A stretch of DNA of 64,000 bases. Origin: Glycine soja (taxonomy: Eukaryota > Streptophyta > Magnoliopsida > Fabales > Fabaceae). The notes under the pieces are model-generated. The model had not been told where the DNA came from. It saw only the letters and a list, made by a program, of their open reading frames with translations, and ran no database searches. The translations under genes were made by a program, and so were the position numbers. The stretch lies in the NCBI RefSeq assembly GCF_004193775.1, contig NC_041008.1:41635136-41699135 (forward strand), in the 5' to 3' direction. Positions 23,082-33,975 of this stretch are shown piece after piece. Positions within the stretch are counted from its first letter, which is position 1; each line of letters opens with the position of its first letter.

Positions 23082-24106
23082 TAAAGGTTTTATTAGATTT
23101 TTTTTGTTTGAAGGTAGGTTTTATTAGATTTTAAAACGTATTCATCACGTAGTATTGGATTTCAAAGATAGTTTATAACACATCTTAGAAATTTTGAAGA
23201 AACAAACATATGCTTTTTATTAGGTAGTTCATAAAATTTTTGGTCCGGCTGACTAATTCGGCCTAATTTTTTAAAACATAGCTTTTGATCATAATGGTGA
23301 GATAAAAAATGTAATATATTACTTGTAAATTCAAATAGAATAATTCTTTTAGAGGAATAAAAATTAGGTAGATTACATCATTAAAAAGGAGCACAAAATT
23401 ACACCTAAAAATTAGAAAAGGGCAGAAAGTCAAATATTACAATGTGTTGTATTTCATAAAGTAAACTTACATTAATAAGGGCACTTATGCATGGTTATAG
23501 TTGTTCATTCTATTTCTCTCTTTCTCTCTTTAATATATATAAGACATCATATGAAAAAAATATATTTTATATGAGAGTGAACGAATTAAATTTAAATTGT
23601 ATAATCAATTATGGACAATTAAAATTTAATAAAATATAGTTACTTGAAAAAGTCATGAGTTTTTTTATACAGTAAGTGACTTTTTGACATAAAACATATA
23701 AGATGTTTTTTTCCATAAAAATGCCATATATATATATATATAAGTTTTATGAGACTCTTTCTTTCCTTTCATTGAGGCCTTTTTTTGCAAGTGTCTCATG
23801 TGAGAACACTTTCTTAAGTACGAACATCAGATTACTTAATAATAATAATTATTCGATCAAGATTAAAAAAAATAGATGAATATAATATTAAAACATATCA
23901 AAATTTAAATTAAAATCTAATATATCAAATGTTTAAAAAATTTCCTAAATAAAAATTAAATCTATAAAAATGATCAACATCATGGATTTATATCATAATT
24001 TAATACTGCAATGTCACTTATGTTGACACATGTGCTTAAATGATGAATTTATTGGAACAAATGCAAAAATTTTGAAGTTATAGGGAGCAAATGCGAAACA
24101 TTAAAA

Positions 24107-26471
24107 TAATTCTCTCCCCTTTTATTCCTTTTCAATCTTAGGAGAAGTCTCCATCAGACTAAAATCCTCCAAAAAGCCTTGATTGCCCGAAGAAAGTAGC
24201 ATTTAGGTGCGTCACATAGTGTTTCACAAACTATAATCATAGCAATGCGGGTGTAGTGCTTGGATTTTTGGTGGGAGGGTTCGAAAGTATATTTAAGAGC
24301 AAATTCAGTTTGGAAAGTTTTCCAAAGTATGTGTGAGTAAAATTTTGTTTGAAAACAAGGTTTTGGAGAAGCAAGAATTGTAAATTTTAATTCAAACATA
24401 CACAAAATGAGGTGTAAGCGAGTTGTAAGTTTAGGTTTAGCTTGTAAAAAATATTAAGTTTAGTTCATTTATGTGAGTGAACTTATTGAAAGTTTGAAAT
24501 TAAGTGTGCTTGGTTTATTGATTTCATGACTTTCAAAGCATGTCAACGAAGAAGTATGATCCAAACTAGATTGAACTCAACGGATGTTTAGTGGATTCTA
24601 ACATCAAAATAAACATACCCTAATTTGTAAAAAAAATTTAGGTTTATTGAGTTTATTACTTTAGTTTGTAAAAAAAACTATCATTTTTTTTTTACAATTT
24701 AGTCAGTAAAAAAATGTCTTTGTTTTTATAACTTTTTATTAAAATATTTTTTTTTATCAATTGAGCATCTAATAATTATTCAAATAGGCATATGCACTTA
24801 AATATTAATACGTAGAATTAAAAATATAGATCTCAATAAATAAAAAAATAATTACTTTTTTTACTACTATAGATTATGATTGAAAGATCATATAAGCAAG
24901 TATTTTCATGAATTGTGAGTTTATGTAATTTTAATTATTTTGTATTTAACGTATTTAAATAGTTGAGCCTAATGTACTTGAACTTATTTGTTTAATTAAA
25001 CACTTTAATTGAGTAAGAAACAAATTGGGTTTTGTTCGGGTTATTATGATATCAACGTGGAGTGTTTGCCACTTCTGTTAATAATTAATTTTTGTTAAAA
25101 AAAATTGATTGGTCACTTGATAGAATTTCTTTTTTTAATTTTGTTTTTTAATCCATAAGGTTGAAGCTGACTTGGAAGGATTAAGCCTAATTCAGACTTA
25201 TATCTTATTTATTGAGTATATAAGAAATTAGATTCAAATAAATTTACATAAGTATTTAAGCTTCTAACTAATTAGTGTTTAAAAACAAAGTTAGTAAACC
25301 TCACATACAAATTAGCCTTTTAATATGGTACCCAATTACTTATCTTAATGGTTATTTAGACTTGATAAAATTAGCTTATTAAATAAAATTAGAAGAGTGT
25401 GTATTATCAAATATGTTGCCTTCACATAAAGCAATTGGTGTCAAACAAGGTCATTCATATTTATCCTTAAACTTTCTTGAATTGGCCAATGTTAAATTAT
25501 CTCACCTATTTTTAATCTACAACGGTACTTTGGACCGAGTAATTAACTATATAGGTTTTATGAGATTTTTTTTTTGTTTGAAGGTAGGTTTAATTAGATT
25601 TTAAAACGTATTTATCACATAGTATTGGATTCCAACGATAGTTCATAAACATCTTAGAAATTTTGAAGAAACAAACATATACTTTTTATTAGGTAGTTCA
25701 TAATTTTTTTGGTCCGGCCGACTAATTCGGCCTAATTTTTAAAACATAGCTTATGATCATGATGGTGGGATAAAAAATGTAATACATTGTAACTTCATAT
25801 AGAATAATTCTTTTAGAGGAATAGAAATTAGGCAGATTACATAGTTAAAAAGAAGCAGAGAATTGCACCCACAAATTAAAAGAACAGAAAGTCTTTCATA
25901 AAGTAAACTTACATTAATAAGGGCACTTATGCTTGGTTTATATAGTTGTTCATTCTCTTTCTCTCTTTTAATATATATAAGACATATTATATGAGAAAAA
26001 AATATTTTATGAGAGTAAAAAAAATTAAATTTAGACTACATAATTAAACAAAGACATTCAAACATTAATGCAACGTGACTACTTAAAAAATCATGCAAGT
26101 TTTTTTTTCTTTTTATGTGACTTTTTGACATAACTCTTAACCCTCAATGCATAGTTATATGTCTAAATTTAATCCTCTAGCCTATTTTACAAAGATGCTT
26201 TCTTTTATAAGATATGTCATATATATATATATATATAAAGGTGAATTTTCTAGTAAAGAGACTCTTTCCCTTTGATTGAGGTCCTTTTTTCAAGTGTCTC
26301 ATGTGAGAACACTTTCTTATGTACAAACATGAGCTCAGTTAATAATAATCATCAGATCAAGATTAAAAATAATAGATGAATGAAGTTAAAATATATCAAA
26401 ATTCAAATTAAAATATAATATAACCATCAAACCTCGGAAAAATTTCCTACACAAAAATTAAATCTATAAAA
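24107..26471. repeat. Local segmental duplication, copy C (uninterrupted)
   Basis: This is the cleanest copy of the ~2.36 kb non-coding unit. It runs from TCTCTCCCC at 24111 through CTTAAATATTAATACGTAG and GGTCCGGCCGACTAATTCGG to about TAAATCTATAAAAA at 26471. It lacks both the Harbinger-type and the CACTA insertion found in copy B, and so preserves both empty sites. No gene is seen. Confidence 0.85.
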
Positions 26472-26489
26472 AATATTTAACTACCACAT

Positions 26490-26765
26490 TCTAAAATATC
26501 TTAATTATCAATAATTCATTATCATCACCATGATCGTCACTCTCTCTGCCATCATCGTCGTCGTTGACATCACTATCGCTACCACCACTGGTGGTGATGA
26601 TGGCTTTAGCGATGATGACAACGATCATGTTAGCAGAAGTGGTGGTGGTTAACGATAGTAGTGATGGCGACATTGATCATGGTGGTGACTACAGTGGTGG
26701 TCATGGTAGCAGCGATCGATGGGGGTGGTGGCAAAGATTATGATGATGGTAATAGTGATGGGTTA
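26490..26765. repeat. Trinucleotide-rich low-complexity tract (ATC/GTG type)
   Basis: Imperfect ATC, GTC and GGT/GAT triplets fill this stretch, for example GTGGTGATGATGGC near 26590. Aspartate-rich ORFs on the minus strand come from the repeat and are not supported as genes. Confidence 0.7.
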
Positions 26766-26855
26766 ATTGAAATAGTTTAGGAAGTAATAATTGAGATCTT
26801 TATAATTTTGATTCTTGTTGGTGGGTGAGAAAATTATATTGACCTTTCGTGAGTT

Positions 26856-28146
26856 TAGACCTTATTACATTTGCACCCCCTCCATTAAAATGCATGTCTT
26901 TTGCTTCCCTTTAACCTTTACCATTACTAACTCCTTTAAGTTTTGAGTGAAATTCCCAATAAACCCTTCCACTTAACCGTCACACTTTGCCTCTTCATCT
27001 TCATCCTCTTTGCCCAACTTCATCCATAACCATGACCATCGCCCTCTGTGCCGCACTTTGTTCACAACAACCACTCACGGCACCTCATCGCATTGCTCAC
27101 CTCCATAACCCACTCACTGCACTGCACCGCCTCGCCTCCACTTCCACCACTCAACACTTCAATTTCAGTTTCACCTTGGGAAGCATATTCTTTTCTTCTC
27201 ATGCGTGTGTCGACCTTGCCTCATGCGCTCTCTTTGCGTTCGACAACAGCAAGTGGGCGTTCAAATATGGATTTGTGATTCTATTTCAAAACACCAAAAT
27301 TTCTAAATTATGTCCATTGTGTTCAGATCTCATCATCTTGTGTTCACTATAGGTCGGTTCCTAGAAGAGGAAGATTCCTATAGCCTATGTCCGGGTTAGG
27401 TTCAATGGAAGCACAACTGCAAGTCTCTATCCTTTAGAATGGCTTGATTGTAACTAGTCAAGATTCTTTTTTTGATTGTAACAACACATTTCATTATTTT
27501 TTTAAAATATTATATTACTTCAATTTGTCCATGCTCAGATATGAAATTAGCTGCTCTTTATGTTTTTGGAGTTGTGTTCTTGATGTTTTTTTTTCCTTTT
27601 TGGATTGTTGTTCTTTATTCTATTTCCCCATTTCAATCTTGAGGTTGTTGTGATAGCTATGATGGTTAGTGGGTTAGGTTATGTTGTTGTGGCATGGTTG
27701 ATGGGTTTGATTTGTGGTATGTGTTGATGATGTTGGTGCACCATTGAACATAGCTTGTTGGTGTGGGTTCAATTTCAGTTGTGCACCATTGAATATTGCT
27801 TCCTGGTGTGAATTTGATTTTTTATTAAAAAAATTCTGCCAAACATTGAACGTTGCTTGTTGTTGAGTACCATTGGGTGGGTGAGTAAAAATGTTTATGC
27901 TGGTTTTTATAAGTTGATCTTGAGGTGTTCTTGAACCTATTTGTTGAAAACAAAAATATCAAATTGTGTCCATGAAGATAAGGGCATTTTTGGCTTAAAA
28001 ATTCATTAAATTGCATGTCCAAGGCACATGATGTCATGGAGTCAAGGGAATAGATGGTCAAATGTTTGTGCAATGAATTTGTAACAATGGGGGGGGGGGG
28101 GGTGTAGGGTTTGAAAAATGATGGGGTGTGAGTGTAATAAGTCTTA
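26856..28146. mobile_element. Possible TIR element (1.3 kb, Mutator- or Harbinger-like, unclassified)
   Basis: TAGACCTTATTACATTTGCACC near 26856 and, reverse-complemented from 28123-28146, TAAGACTTATTACACTCACACC form an imperfect inverted pair (about 18 of 24). A clear target duplication was not found. The block includes a 121-codon + strand ORF (26987-27352) with no recognisable domain, and a poly-G run of 14 at 28089-28102. Such GC-richer islands within TIR elements can be captured host sequence, but I cannot show that here. Confidence 0.35.
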
Positions 28147-28257
28147 AATGCAAGGGATGTGATTGTAATTTGCTTTATATTTTAATCTTAACCATCTATT
28201 ATTTTTATCTTAATTTGATGGTTTTACTAGTTGTTCTCATGTTCTCAAATAAGATAA

Positions 28258-28504
28258 TGTTAGTGACCATCTTAGAATGCATTGCAGTCTACGATGACCA
28301 CGTGTAAAGGATCGACGTAGAATGCAGAGTTAGCTAAGACGGTCCTTCAGAGACACCGACGTAGAATCGTACACATTCTAAGATGGTCTATGTGACCGTC
28401 ATAGAATAGTTGACATCTTTTTATGACACCCGCTACGACGACTGTTGTAAACCGATGTAGTAAACCTTAAATAACCGATGTAGAATACAGGTTCTCTAGT
28501 AGTG
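28258..28504. mobile_element. CACTA terminal fragment
   Basis: The right end, GGTTCTCTAGTAGTG, is the complement of a CACTACTAGAGAACC terminus. Spaced subterminal motifs (GACGTAGAATGCAG, GATGTAGAATACAG, ACCGATGTAG) support a CACTA end. The other end is missing or too decayed to place. It lies about 0.9 kb upstream of the first P450 gene. Confidence 0.55.
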
Positions 28505-28523
28505 TGTTCTCACATGAATTATA

Positions 28524-28542
28524 TTCTCTCTCTCTCTCTCTC

Positions 28543-28577
<35 letters not shown>
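28524..28577. repeat. (CT)n then (TA)n microsatellite
   Basis: About ten CT units (28524-28543) are followed by T-rich spacer and about fifteen TA units to 28577. This is likely to be length-polymorphic. Confidence 0.95.
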
Positions 28578-28580
<3 letters not shown>

Positions 28581-29218
28581 TAAAGATTAATTTATTTTAA
28601 GCCTAACTCTTTTAAAGTTATTTATGATCATCATCATTCATGTTGTTTTTGTTTGTAGATTATAAGTGGGATAATGAATGAAGGTAGTTGTGGAGATTTA
28701 AGCAACAATAACAAATGCTATTGATTTGAATGGATGCCATATAAGATATATTTTTATTGAAAATGAGATAGTGTCATCCAATCACAAATCATCTTTGATA
28801 TAATTTTTAAAATAACTATTATATAAACCAACAAACTTATAATACATAGTGAATTGTGATTGGATGATAGTTAGTGCATAATTCTTTTTCCATAAAAATG
28901 TTAAGTACTACGTGTGGCTTCAAATGAGAGAATTTTTATGGTGAAAAAAAAAAGTTCGGCAGATTACATTATTAACAATTAATAACAAGGAACACAAAAA
29001 GTCAACTTTTACATGCAATGGCTATTTTTTTTTATTTAGATAAAGTAAAATTAGTTTAACTAAAATATGTTCATACTTCTTTTTATATATGCTTAAGTTC
29101 TACACTAATAATTTTTTCTTTCCTGATATTTAAATTTTTTTGTCATAGATCATTACAATTAGCTTCTATTAATTTTTTAAGTTAAGTTGACATACCACCA
29201 TGTCACTTATGACCTAGG
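28578..29218. other. Distal upstream region of the first P450 gene
   Basis: AT-rich non-coding DNA with no element ends or gene recognised. It does not align obviously with the matching region upstream of the second P450 gene, so promoter similarity between the two starts only at about 29219. Confidence 0.5.
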
Positions 29219-29413
29219 TTGTGCATTGTTTACACGGGTAGTTAGTTATCATTCTTTTTTATAAATAGGAATCGATAACATATAAGTTTACAGACAATTC
29301 AACCAACTCAGCTATATAATTGGCTCTCATTCGACACTCACACCTTAATTATCAACGACACTGAGCCTCACTCTCACTCTCACTCTCGTGAAAAGTGAAC
29401 CAAGTCCCCACCC
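29219..29413 (+). promoter_or_regulatory. Proximal promoter and 5' leader of CYP89A copy 1
   Basis: A TATA box, TATATAA, lies at 29313-29319, about 95 bp before the start codon. A second candidate, TATAAATAGG, lies near 29260. The leader has a (CACTCT)n pyrimidine tract just before GTGAAAAGTG and the start context CCCACCCATGG. About 195 bp (from AGGTTGTGCATT) closely match 39818-40013 in front of copy 2, which has one CACTCT unit fewer. Confidence 0.7.
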
Positions 29414-30910
29414 ATGGAAGCCTGGTTCATAATCCTAGTCACTCTTTGTGTCTGCGTGCTGATAAGAGCCATACTATTCTCTCTTCACAAGAAAACCATA
29501 ACCATCCCTCCAGGCCCTCCTCACATCCCAATCATCTCAAGCATTCTATGGCTCCGAAAATCCATATCCGAACTCGAAGCAGTTGTGAAAACACTCCACG
29601 CCAAATATGGCCCCATCATCACTCTCCGCATTGGCACTGAGCCCACCATATTCATTGCCGATCACTCCCTCGCCCACCAAGCCCTAATCCAACACGGTTC
29701 CCTCTTCGCCAACCGCCCTAAGGATGGCGGCTTTAAAATCCTCACCAACAACCGACACCAAATCAACTCCTCCTCCTACGGCGCCACGTGGCGCACCCTC
29801 CGCCGCAACCTCGCCTCCCAAATGCTTCACCCTTCCCGTGTCAAGTCCTTCTCCGGAATCCGCAAGGAAGTCCTCCACACCCTCCTCACCCGCCTCAAAT
29901 CAGATTCTGAATCAAACAAGTCCATAAAAGTCATCGATCACTTCCAATACGCCATGTCCTGCTTGCTCATCCTCATGTGCTTCGGTGAACCACTCGATGA
30001 GGGGAAAGTCAGAGAAATCGAGCTCGTGCTGCGGAAATTGCTTCTGCACTTTCAGAGTTTCAACATCCTCAATTTCTGGCCCAGAGTCACGCGCGTTTTG
30101 TGTCGCAATCTTTGGGAGCAGCTGCTTAGGATGCAGAAGGAGCAAGATGACGCATTGTTTCCGCTTATAAGAGCCAGGAAGCAAAAGCGAACCAACAACG
30201 TCGTTGTCTCCTATGTTGACACGCTGTTGGAGTTGCAGCTGCCTGAGGAGAAACGCAATCTGAGCGAAGGGGAAATTTCGGCTCTGTGTGCCGAGTTTAT
30301 AAACGCGGGTTCGGATACTACTTCGATGTCACTGCAGTGGGTAATGGCGAATTTGGTGAAGTACCCGCACGTGCAAGAAAGGGTCGTAGATGAGATTAGA
30401 AACGTCTTGGGCGAGAGAGTGAGAGAAGAGAGGGAAGTGAAAGAAGAAGACTTGCAGAAACTGCCTTATCTGAAAGCTGTGATTTTGGAAGGGTTGAGGC
30501 GACACCCACCAGGGCACTTTACTTTGCCGCATGTTGTGGCCGAGGACGTGGTTTTTAATGATTACTTGGTTCCTAAAAATGGGACAGTGAATTTCATGGT
30601 GGGGATGATAGGGTTGGACCCTAAGGTATGGGAGGATCCAATGGCGTTTAAGCCAGAGAGGTTTTTGAATGATGAAGGGTTTGATATAACTGGGAGTAAA
30701 GAGATTAAGATGATGCCCTTTGGTGCTGGGAGAAGGATTTGCCCTGGCTATAAGTTGGCTTTGCTTAATTTGGAGTACTTTGTGGCTAATTTGGTTTTGA
30801 ATTTTGAATGGAAGGTACCAGAGGGAGGGGATGTGGATTTGACTGAGAAACAAGAGTTCATTACGGTCATGAAAAATGCATTGCAGGTTCATTTTATTCC
30901 TCGGATCTAG
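29414..30910 (+). CDS. Cytochrome P450, CYP89A type, copy 1 (intronless, 498 aa)
   Basis: A microsomal heme monooxygenase that uses O2 and electrons from P450 reductase. An N-terminal membrane anchor (about residues 4-23) is followed by the hinge PPGPP (32-36). The C-helix is WRTLRR (126-131), the I-helix oxygen-binding motif AGSDTT (298-303), the K-helix EGLR (E359, R362), then FKPERF (412-417). The heme loop is PFGAGRRICPGY with ligand Cys443. The absence of introns and the length fit the CYP89A subfamily. In Arabidopsis, CYP89A9 acts on chlorophyll breakdown products in senescing leaves, but other CYP89As have unknown substrates, so the reaction here is not assigned. The start MEAWFIILVT is shared with copy 2 and has a good context. 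All key residues are present, so it is probably functional. It is the first of three same-strand copies. Confidence 0.95.
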   Translation: MEAWFIILVTLCVCVLIRAILFSLHKKTITIPPGPPHIPIISSILWLRKSISELEAVVKTLHAKYGPIITLRIGTEPTIFIADHSLAHQALIQHGSLFANRPKDGGFKILTNNRHQINSSSYGATWRTLRRNLASQMLHPSRVKSFSGIRKEVLHTLLTRLKSDSESNKSIKVIDHFQYAMSCLLILMCFGEPLDEGKVREIELVLRKLLLHFQSFNILNFWPRVTRVLCRNLWEQLLRMQKEQDDALFPLIRARKQKRTNNVVVSYVDTLLELQLPEEKRNLSEGEISALCAEFINAGSDTTSMSLQWVMANLVKYPHVQERVVDEIRNVLGERVREEREVKEEDLQKLPYLKAVILEGLRRHPPGHFTLPHVVAEDVVFNDYLVPKNGTVNFMVGMIGLDPKVWEDPMAFKPERFLNDEGFDITGSKEIKMMPFGAGRRICPGYKLALLNLEYFVANLVLNFEWKVPEGGDVDLTEKQEFITVMKNALQVHFIPRI

Positions 30911-31085
30911 GCTCTGTACGCAACTCATTATATACTAAATAATACTGCCTATCAATGATAGGTTCAAAATAATTTTATAAAATTAAGATGATGTAATGAT
31001 ACTTTGATGGTTAATGCAAAAAGTATGGTTTATTGGATTTTTGCGTGTCTTTCGTTTTACATACCTGATTGCTTTGGTACCTTAG

Positions 31086-33065
31086 GCCCCGTTCCTGGTT
31101 TCCTGTTTTTAGTTTCAAATTTTTTAAAACTACAACAAGTTTACGGTTTGAGTTTTTTCAGTTTATTTTAATTTTTAGTTTTTAAAAAATTGTTGCAAAT
31201 TGAAATATTCTAAAATAAGTCAAATATTTTAGGAGACAAAAATTTCATGTCTGCGACGGTTTCTTTAATCTCCTATCATCAAACTATATTAAGTCCGGGA
31301 TCCTTACACTTCGTAAGAGATCAACTTATCTACGATTCTCCTTAAACTTCTCATTGCCTTTTTTTATAGGACAAAAGAAAATATTATTAAAACACATATT
31401 CAGTACAAGGTGTACTAAAACTAAAACAAAAGATAAAAAAACATTCCTTCTCATACAATATTTTGTTATAAGAAAGATGTTGAGAAACTAGTAATTAGAA
31501 AAAGATAACATTATTCTTGAAGAGATTAGAAAAATCTAATATGTTTTAAATGTATTATCATTTTAAATTTTTAACAAGCAATAAAATGCATGTAGCTACT
31601 AAGCCCAATCAAGGCATTCCTAGTCCTAGATCATGACAAGTTTACAGACTTTGAACTCCACATTAAATCATAAAACTTGAAAACATATAACCATTGTAAA
31701 ATGCCCACATTTGCTCCATGTAAACTGCACCTCCAAAACCAACCACGTAAAACCATTCTCCTGCACCTTGGACTACATAATCACGTTTTCTTCCAAACAC
31801 CAACTGAGTTTACTCCAATTACTTCTCTTATGCACATGACTTGCTGCTTTTACCACTTTTGCAGCTGCAGGCATGCCGTAGTATCCAATCACCACACAAC
31901 ACATCTGATAATTAACTACAAAGAAATTCCACCAATCAAGAATTCACAACCAAGCTTAGATACATATCGTCTTAAAATCATGAGATTCTTAACAATAAGC
32001 TTGCCTACTTGTATCATCTTAAAATCAAGAGACAACTCCACTTTCGCTACATACACTTCTTATTGCTTTTGATTAAAAAAACTTGTTCTAGTCAATGTCT
32101 TGGGTGTAGCATAAGCAACTTCTAGAAAATAAATCAGGCACAAGATGTTATTATATTATTATATGTTATCAGAAAATAGTTTTATCAAAAAGGACAAACA
32201 AAATTCAAAATGAACCGTGATGGATATCCCAAAAGGAAAATTATGGAATTCAAACAATAAGACAAGCCATTCTTTACCTTTCTTCACTGAAACTTTTTGT
32301 CTTGAAAATTAACCACACAATAAGCAAGCAAAATCAACTTGTTCTCATTAACAAAATTCAACGAATAATTGTAGATCCAAAACATGACATGCAAGCTAGT
32401 AATAACAAATAAAAAAAAAGATTATTTAAAGTTTAAACAAAGATTTTCTTTCCCACAAGAAAACTCAACAATGGACAATAAAACATAAACAAAAATAGCA
32501 AGACAGTGAAAGAAAAACCCCCCAATTTGGCACAAAAAACAAGACCCCCAATTTGCTTTCCCATTATCACACAAACCACACATAGTGAGAGAAAAAGAGA
32601 CAAAACGAAAGAAAGAGAGATAGATCAGTGCATGAATGGGTGAAAGAGAACTCAGGGATTGATAAAGGTGGCATTGACCGGTGATCGGTGATCGACGAGC
32701 AGAGTAGATCGAACGACTCAGAGAGAGATAGAGAGAGCACCGAGTACGAGAGGGAGGGAGACCAGCATGAACACAACAACATTGAGCGGGAAAGAGAGAG
32801 CAATGACGAGCAGCGATCACCGTACCAAAGGGAGACAGAAAGTGACAGGGAAGGAGGTTGGCGCAGATTGTCGAGGTAGGGATGGGAGAGCGGCACAGAT
32901 CGTGAGGTAGAGATGGGAGTAACACAAATAATAAACGTAAATCCTATCTTTGTTGTTTATAAAATGGGGGTGAAAACTATTTTTAAAACAATAAAAATTC
33001 AACTCGCAGTCATTTTAGCTGAACACATTGAAAACAGACAAATCACCACCATCCCGAACGGAGCC
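31086..33065. mobile_element. TIR element with GGCYCCGTTC ends (about 2 kb, unclassified)
   Basis: The left end is GGCCCCGTTCCTGGTTTC and the reverse-complemented right end is GGCTCCGTTCGGGATGG. Flanking triplets are TTA (left) and TCA (right), so a Harbinger-type 3-bp duplication is possible but imperfect. It lies in the 3' flank of copy 1 and separates it from the downstream motif at 33431 that is also found behind copy 3. The right half (32420-32930) is purine-rich with GAGA tracts and is CT-rich on the minus strand. The ORFs there (for example minus 32422-32925) are low complexity and have no recognisable domain. Confidence 0.5.
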
Positions 33066-33419
33066 TCAAGTATTAGGAGGGTATCTAGGTATGGTATCTT
33101 TCTGTTCTAAACCAATTTATATATCTTATATGTGAAAATCATATCATAAACAAATTATAGTTTAATTTTAATGAAGTTTTGAATTTTATGGTTGCAAATT
33201 GAGGTTAATTTCGTTTTCTTTTCAAATTCAGTATTAAACATAAAAAATAAGGAAGTGTAAATGGAATGTAACTCCGAAGTCGTTTAACAACTAAGAAATA
33301 ACAAGATCTTAAACAAATAATTCATATTATCAGTTTTATATTACTTAATTATAAAGTAAATATTATAAGTACATGTCTTTATAATTTATTGGTGCACTAA
33401 AAATGATAGTGATAAGACT

Positions 33420-33482
33420 CTGTTTGTCATTGGCATATTGTGCATAGCATAGTGTGAGATTTGTGTTTACCTTTTGAGAAGA
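33420..33482. repeat. P450 downstream flank shared with copy 3
   Basis: TTGTGCATAGCATAGTGTGAG and TTTGAGAAG here match TTGTGCATAGCATAGAGTGAG and TTTGAGAAG at 60043-60088, behind copy 3. This marks the old extent of the P450 duplication unit beyond the coding region. Confidence 0.75.
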
Positions 33483-33484
33483 CC

Positions 33485-33975
33485 AAACATCACCTTTAGC
33501 GGCAATAACTTTGACTTATTATGGCCAATATTAATTGCTTTCTGAAGTGTTTACCAACAATTGATAAAGGCTGGTGTATCCCTCGGCAAAAGGGTTACGG
33601 GCTATTCTAGCGAGTGTTGATAAAGTTGGTTTTTATTGCCGGGAAAAACAAGTGGTTTTAGCAGCAATAATATTAATTTGAATGGCCAGTAAAAGTATTT
33701 TTGCCAAATTCTCCCACCATACCTCTTCTTACCTTTTATTATTTTTTATTATTATTATTATTGGTAAAAGTAGCCAACGTTTTTCCTCCCTAAACTAAGA
33801 ATTATCTACACATTCACAACAAAAGGAAAAACAAAAGCAGTGGTTGGAAAAGAACAAAGTGGGTAGCTCCCATGGGTTAGTTGTCACAACATGATCCCAC
33901 AAAGGAGCTAACTAGATGTTAAAAGCAGTGCCCTTACTACTCATGGGTAGATCACAGGTTTTTGGCAAAAGAATG
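33485..33975. mobile_element. Probable CACTA subterminal fragment and flank
   Basis: Repeats of the type TTAGCGGCAATAA and TTATTGCCGG near 33497-33690 resemble CACTA subterminal motifs, but neither terminus is visible. The rest to 33975 is non-coding and holds a short ATT microsatellite near 33740-33762. Confidence 0.35.

Larger units (their letters stand above)
18163..24106. repeat. Local segmental duplication, copy B (split by two insertions)
   Basis: Copy B comprises 18163-18398, 21302-22082 and 23085 to about 23965. It is interrupted by a CACTA element and a Harbinger-type element. Its left edge, ATTAAGTTTAGTTCATTTATG, corresponds to position 16339 of copy A and 24453 of copy C. The last ~140 bp before copy C (23965-24106) do not match the other copies. 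Confidence 0.85.

Noticed and set aside
26491..26673. Asp-rich 60-codon minus ORF.
   Set aside because: Product of ATC/GAT triplet repeats, with no start context or homology recognised.
29684..29927. Additional ORFs on both strands within the three P450 genes.
   Set aside because: They are out-of-frame shadows of GC-rich P450 coding sequence and recur at the same positions in all three paralogues.
32422..32925. 167-codon minus ORF as a protein gene.
   Set aside because: The sequence is a CT/GAGA-rich low-complexity tract open in several frames. The predicted protein is Ser/Leu-rich and lies inside a TIR element.
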